Origin: Phycisphaeraceae bacterium
Lineage (GTDB): Bacteria; Planctomycetota; Phycisphaerae; Phycisphaerales; Phycisphaeraceae
Length of the DNA stretch: 58,862 nucleotides
Reading direction: 5' to 3'
NCBI GenBank assembly: GCA_028280965.1
Contig: JANQKT010000115.1
Coordinates: 1 to 58,862, forward strand
The position numbers were made by a program, and so were the translations under genes. Each line of letters opens with the position of its first letter. Position 1 is the stretch's first letter. Below, one piece after another: positions 58,003 through 58,862 of the stretch. The notes beneath the pieces were generated by a model that ran no database searches, was not told the origin of the DNA, and worked only from the letters and a program-made list of their open reading frames with translations.

Positions 58003-58862
58003 TCAAAGCCACGCGCTGCTGGGCAGACTGATCACGCGCTCGGCGAGGTCTTCGGTCACCGCCAGCGGCATGCGCGGGCAGCGGGCGTACATCGGCAGCC
58101 GGTGCATCGGCCGCCAGACCGGCCGAACCAGCAGGCCCGCGGCGTGCAGCGCCTCGATCGTCGGCCGGGTGGCCTCCGCCGATTCCTGGTCGAGTACCAG
58201 CGAGCTGAACCAGTAGTTGCTGCGCGTGCCCGGCGGCTCCACCAAGATCGACGCGTGCTCGCTGCCCGCGAACGCATCGGCGTACCGCTGCGCTAACACG
58301 CGCTTCTGTTCGAGCATCGTGTCCAGCCGCTCGAGCTGGGCGCAGCCGAGCGCCGCGTTGAGGTTCGGCAGGCGGTAGTTGTACGCGACCACATCGTGGA
58401 TGTACTCGTACTTGTGTGGTGCCTTGCCGGTCGTCGTCAGGTGCTTGGCTTGGGCGGCGATCTCGTCGTCATCGGTAAGCGCCGCGCCCCCGCCGCCGGT
58501 CGTGATCGTCTTGTTGCCGTTAAAGCTGAGGATGCCGAGCCGGCCGAACGTGCCGGTATGCCTGTCCTTGTACAGCGAACCGAGCGACTCGGCGGCGTCC
58601 TCGACCAGCGGGATATCCAGGTCATCGCAGAGCGCGCCGACCGCGTCGAGGTCGAACGGGTGGCCGAACGCGTGCATGCCGATCAGCGCGGCGATGCGGT
58701 TACCCGTTTGTTTGTTGTATAGGCTGCCATCGTCGCGCCGCTCGAACTGTTCGTCGGCGTACGCGCGGAGCGCCCGGGCGTCGATGCCCATCGATGTGGT
58801 TTCGACATCCGCAAAGTGCGGCAGCGCCCCGCAGTAGCTCACGGCGTTGGCGGTGGCGACGA
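58003..58862 (-). CDS. DegT/DnrJ/EryC1/StrS aminotransferase (5' end outside window)
   Basis: The final 286 codons of a PLP enzyme of nucleotide-sugar pathways; the frame stays open to the window edge (VATANAVSYCG). MHAFGHPFDLDAVGALCDD, VEDAAESLGSLY and the PLP Lys in SFNGNKTITTGGGG are present, followed by YNYRLPNLNAALGCAQLERLD and YWFSSLVLD. It resembles LegC/perosamine-type enzymes that aminate a 4-keto sugar nucleotide. With the NeuD-type acyltransferase upstream in the cluster it would make an N-acylated amino sugar. Confidence 0.9.
   Translation of the reverse strand, partial: VATANAVSYCGALPHFADVETTSMGIDARALRAYADEQFERRDDGSLYNKQTGNRIAALIGMHAFGHPFDLDAVGALCDDLDIPLVEDAAESLGSLYKDRHTGTFGRLGILSFNGNKTITTGGGGAALTDDDEIAAQAKHLTTTGKAPHKYEYIHDVVAYNYRLPNLNAALGCAQLERLDTMLEQKRVLAQRYADAFAGSEHASILVEPPGTRSNYWFSSLVLDQESAEATRPTIEALHAAGLLVRPVWRPMHRLPMYARCPRMPLAVTEDLAERVISLPSSAWL

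Noticed and set aside
1..58862. CRISPR arrays, rRNA and tRNA genes, integrase or transposase genes
   Set aside because: None found by eye. Repeats are isolated inverted repeats, not regularly spaced direct repeats, and no typical T-loop sequence or recombinase motif was recognised.

Overview
The window is a high-GC (roughly 65% by eye), gene-dense chromosomal segment of a Gram-negative-type bacterium. The best fit is a planctomycete of the Phycisphaerae group. The pointers are two secreted proteins ending in PEP-CTERM sorting tails (PEPG...LVARRRR), eukaryote-like UDP-sugar pyrophosphorylase, M56/BlaI gene pairs, a chlorite dismutase-family protein, many large secreted proteins without clear relatives, and many palindromic intergenic repeats. 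This assignment comes from protein style only; no rRNA or tRNA gene was seen. The genus is not determined.

Layout. 1-2650: lipoprotein operon with two LpoB-like proteins and a COG3014-like protein (cut by the window edge). 3154-4548: CPBP protease, an AT-rich microgene between inverted repeats, and a MazG-like pyrophosphohydrolase. 4651-6741: two PEP-CTERM genes with their own terminators, and between them a decayed second mazG. This looks like an old tandem duplication. 7039-15275: UDP-sugar pyrophosphorylase, a GxxExxY gene between inverted repeats, Cld-family protein, RsmE, an acidic tail-anchored repeat protein, RuvX, a divergent SDR/TetR pair with visible operators, and mannose-1-phosphate guanylyltransferase. 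15479-22641: ferritin-like protein, Bax inhibitor-1 family protein, MFS transporter, a degenerate subtilisin-like protein, an SH3-domain protein and a lone GspE/MshE N-terminal domain protein. 22802-25729: a BlaI-type repressor coupled to a protein that joins an M56 (BlaR1-like) metallopeptidase to SLBB and polysaccharide-export domains, with operators in its promoter. 25827-31976: pirin, a lipid A N-terminal-domain membrane protein, GT2, a GT39-like protein, a SnoaL-like protein and a WG-repeat protein. 32564-35512: a very large secreted helical protein. 36189-38366: AmtB and a PII protein that lacks the usual uridylylated tyrosine. 38676-43873: HAD-UbiA fusion, DprE2-like, DprE1-like and DUF2723 proteins, a likely polyprenyl-phosphate-arabinose (or related pentose) pathway. 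43993-58862: exopolysaccharide cluster with ATP-grasp and HAD enzymes, two GT4 transferases (one fused to a UDP-sugar dehydrogenase), two heparinase II/III-like proteins, a NeuD-type acetyltransferase, an initiating sugar transferase, an epimerase and a DegT-type aminotransferase (cut by the window edge).

How the parts fit. ManC, the UDP-sugar pyrophosphorylase, the UDP-sugar dehydrogenase, the epimerase and the aminotransferase would supply activated sugars. The initiating transferase and GT4 enzymes would assemble them, and the heparinase-like proteins would modify or trim the polymer. The DprE-type cluster would supply a lipid-linked pentose to the DUF2723 GT-C enzyme. The BlaI/M56-SLBB unit could link envelope sensing to polysaccharide export, but that is inference.

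Intergenic space is full of inverted repeats of several families. Some bracket a small gene (3923-4195, 8527-9019), some carry no gene, and two lie inside coding sequences.
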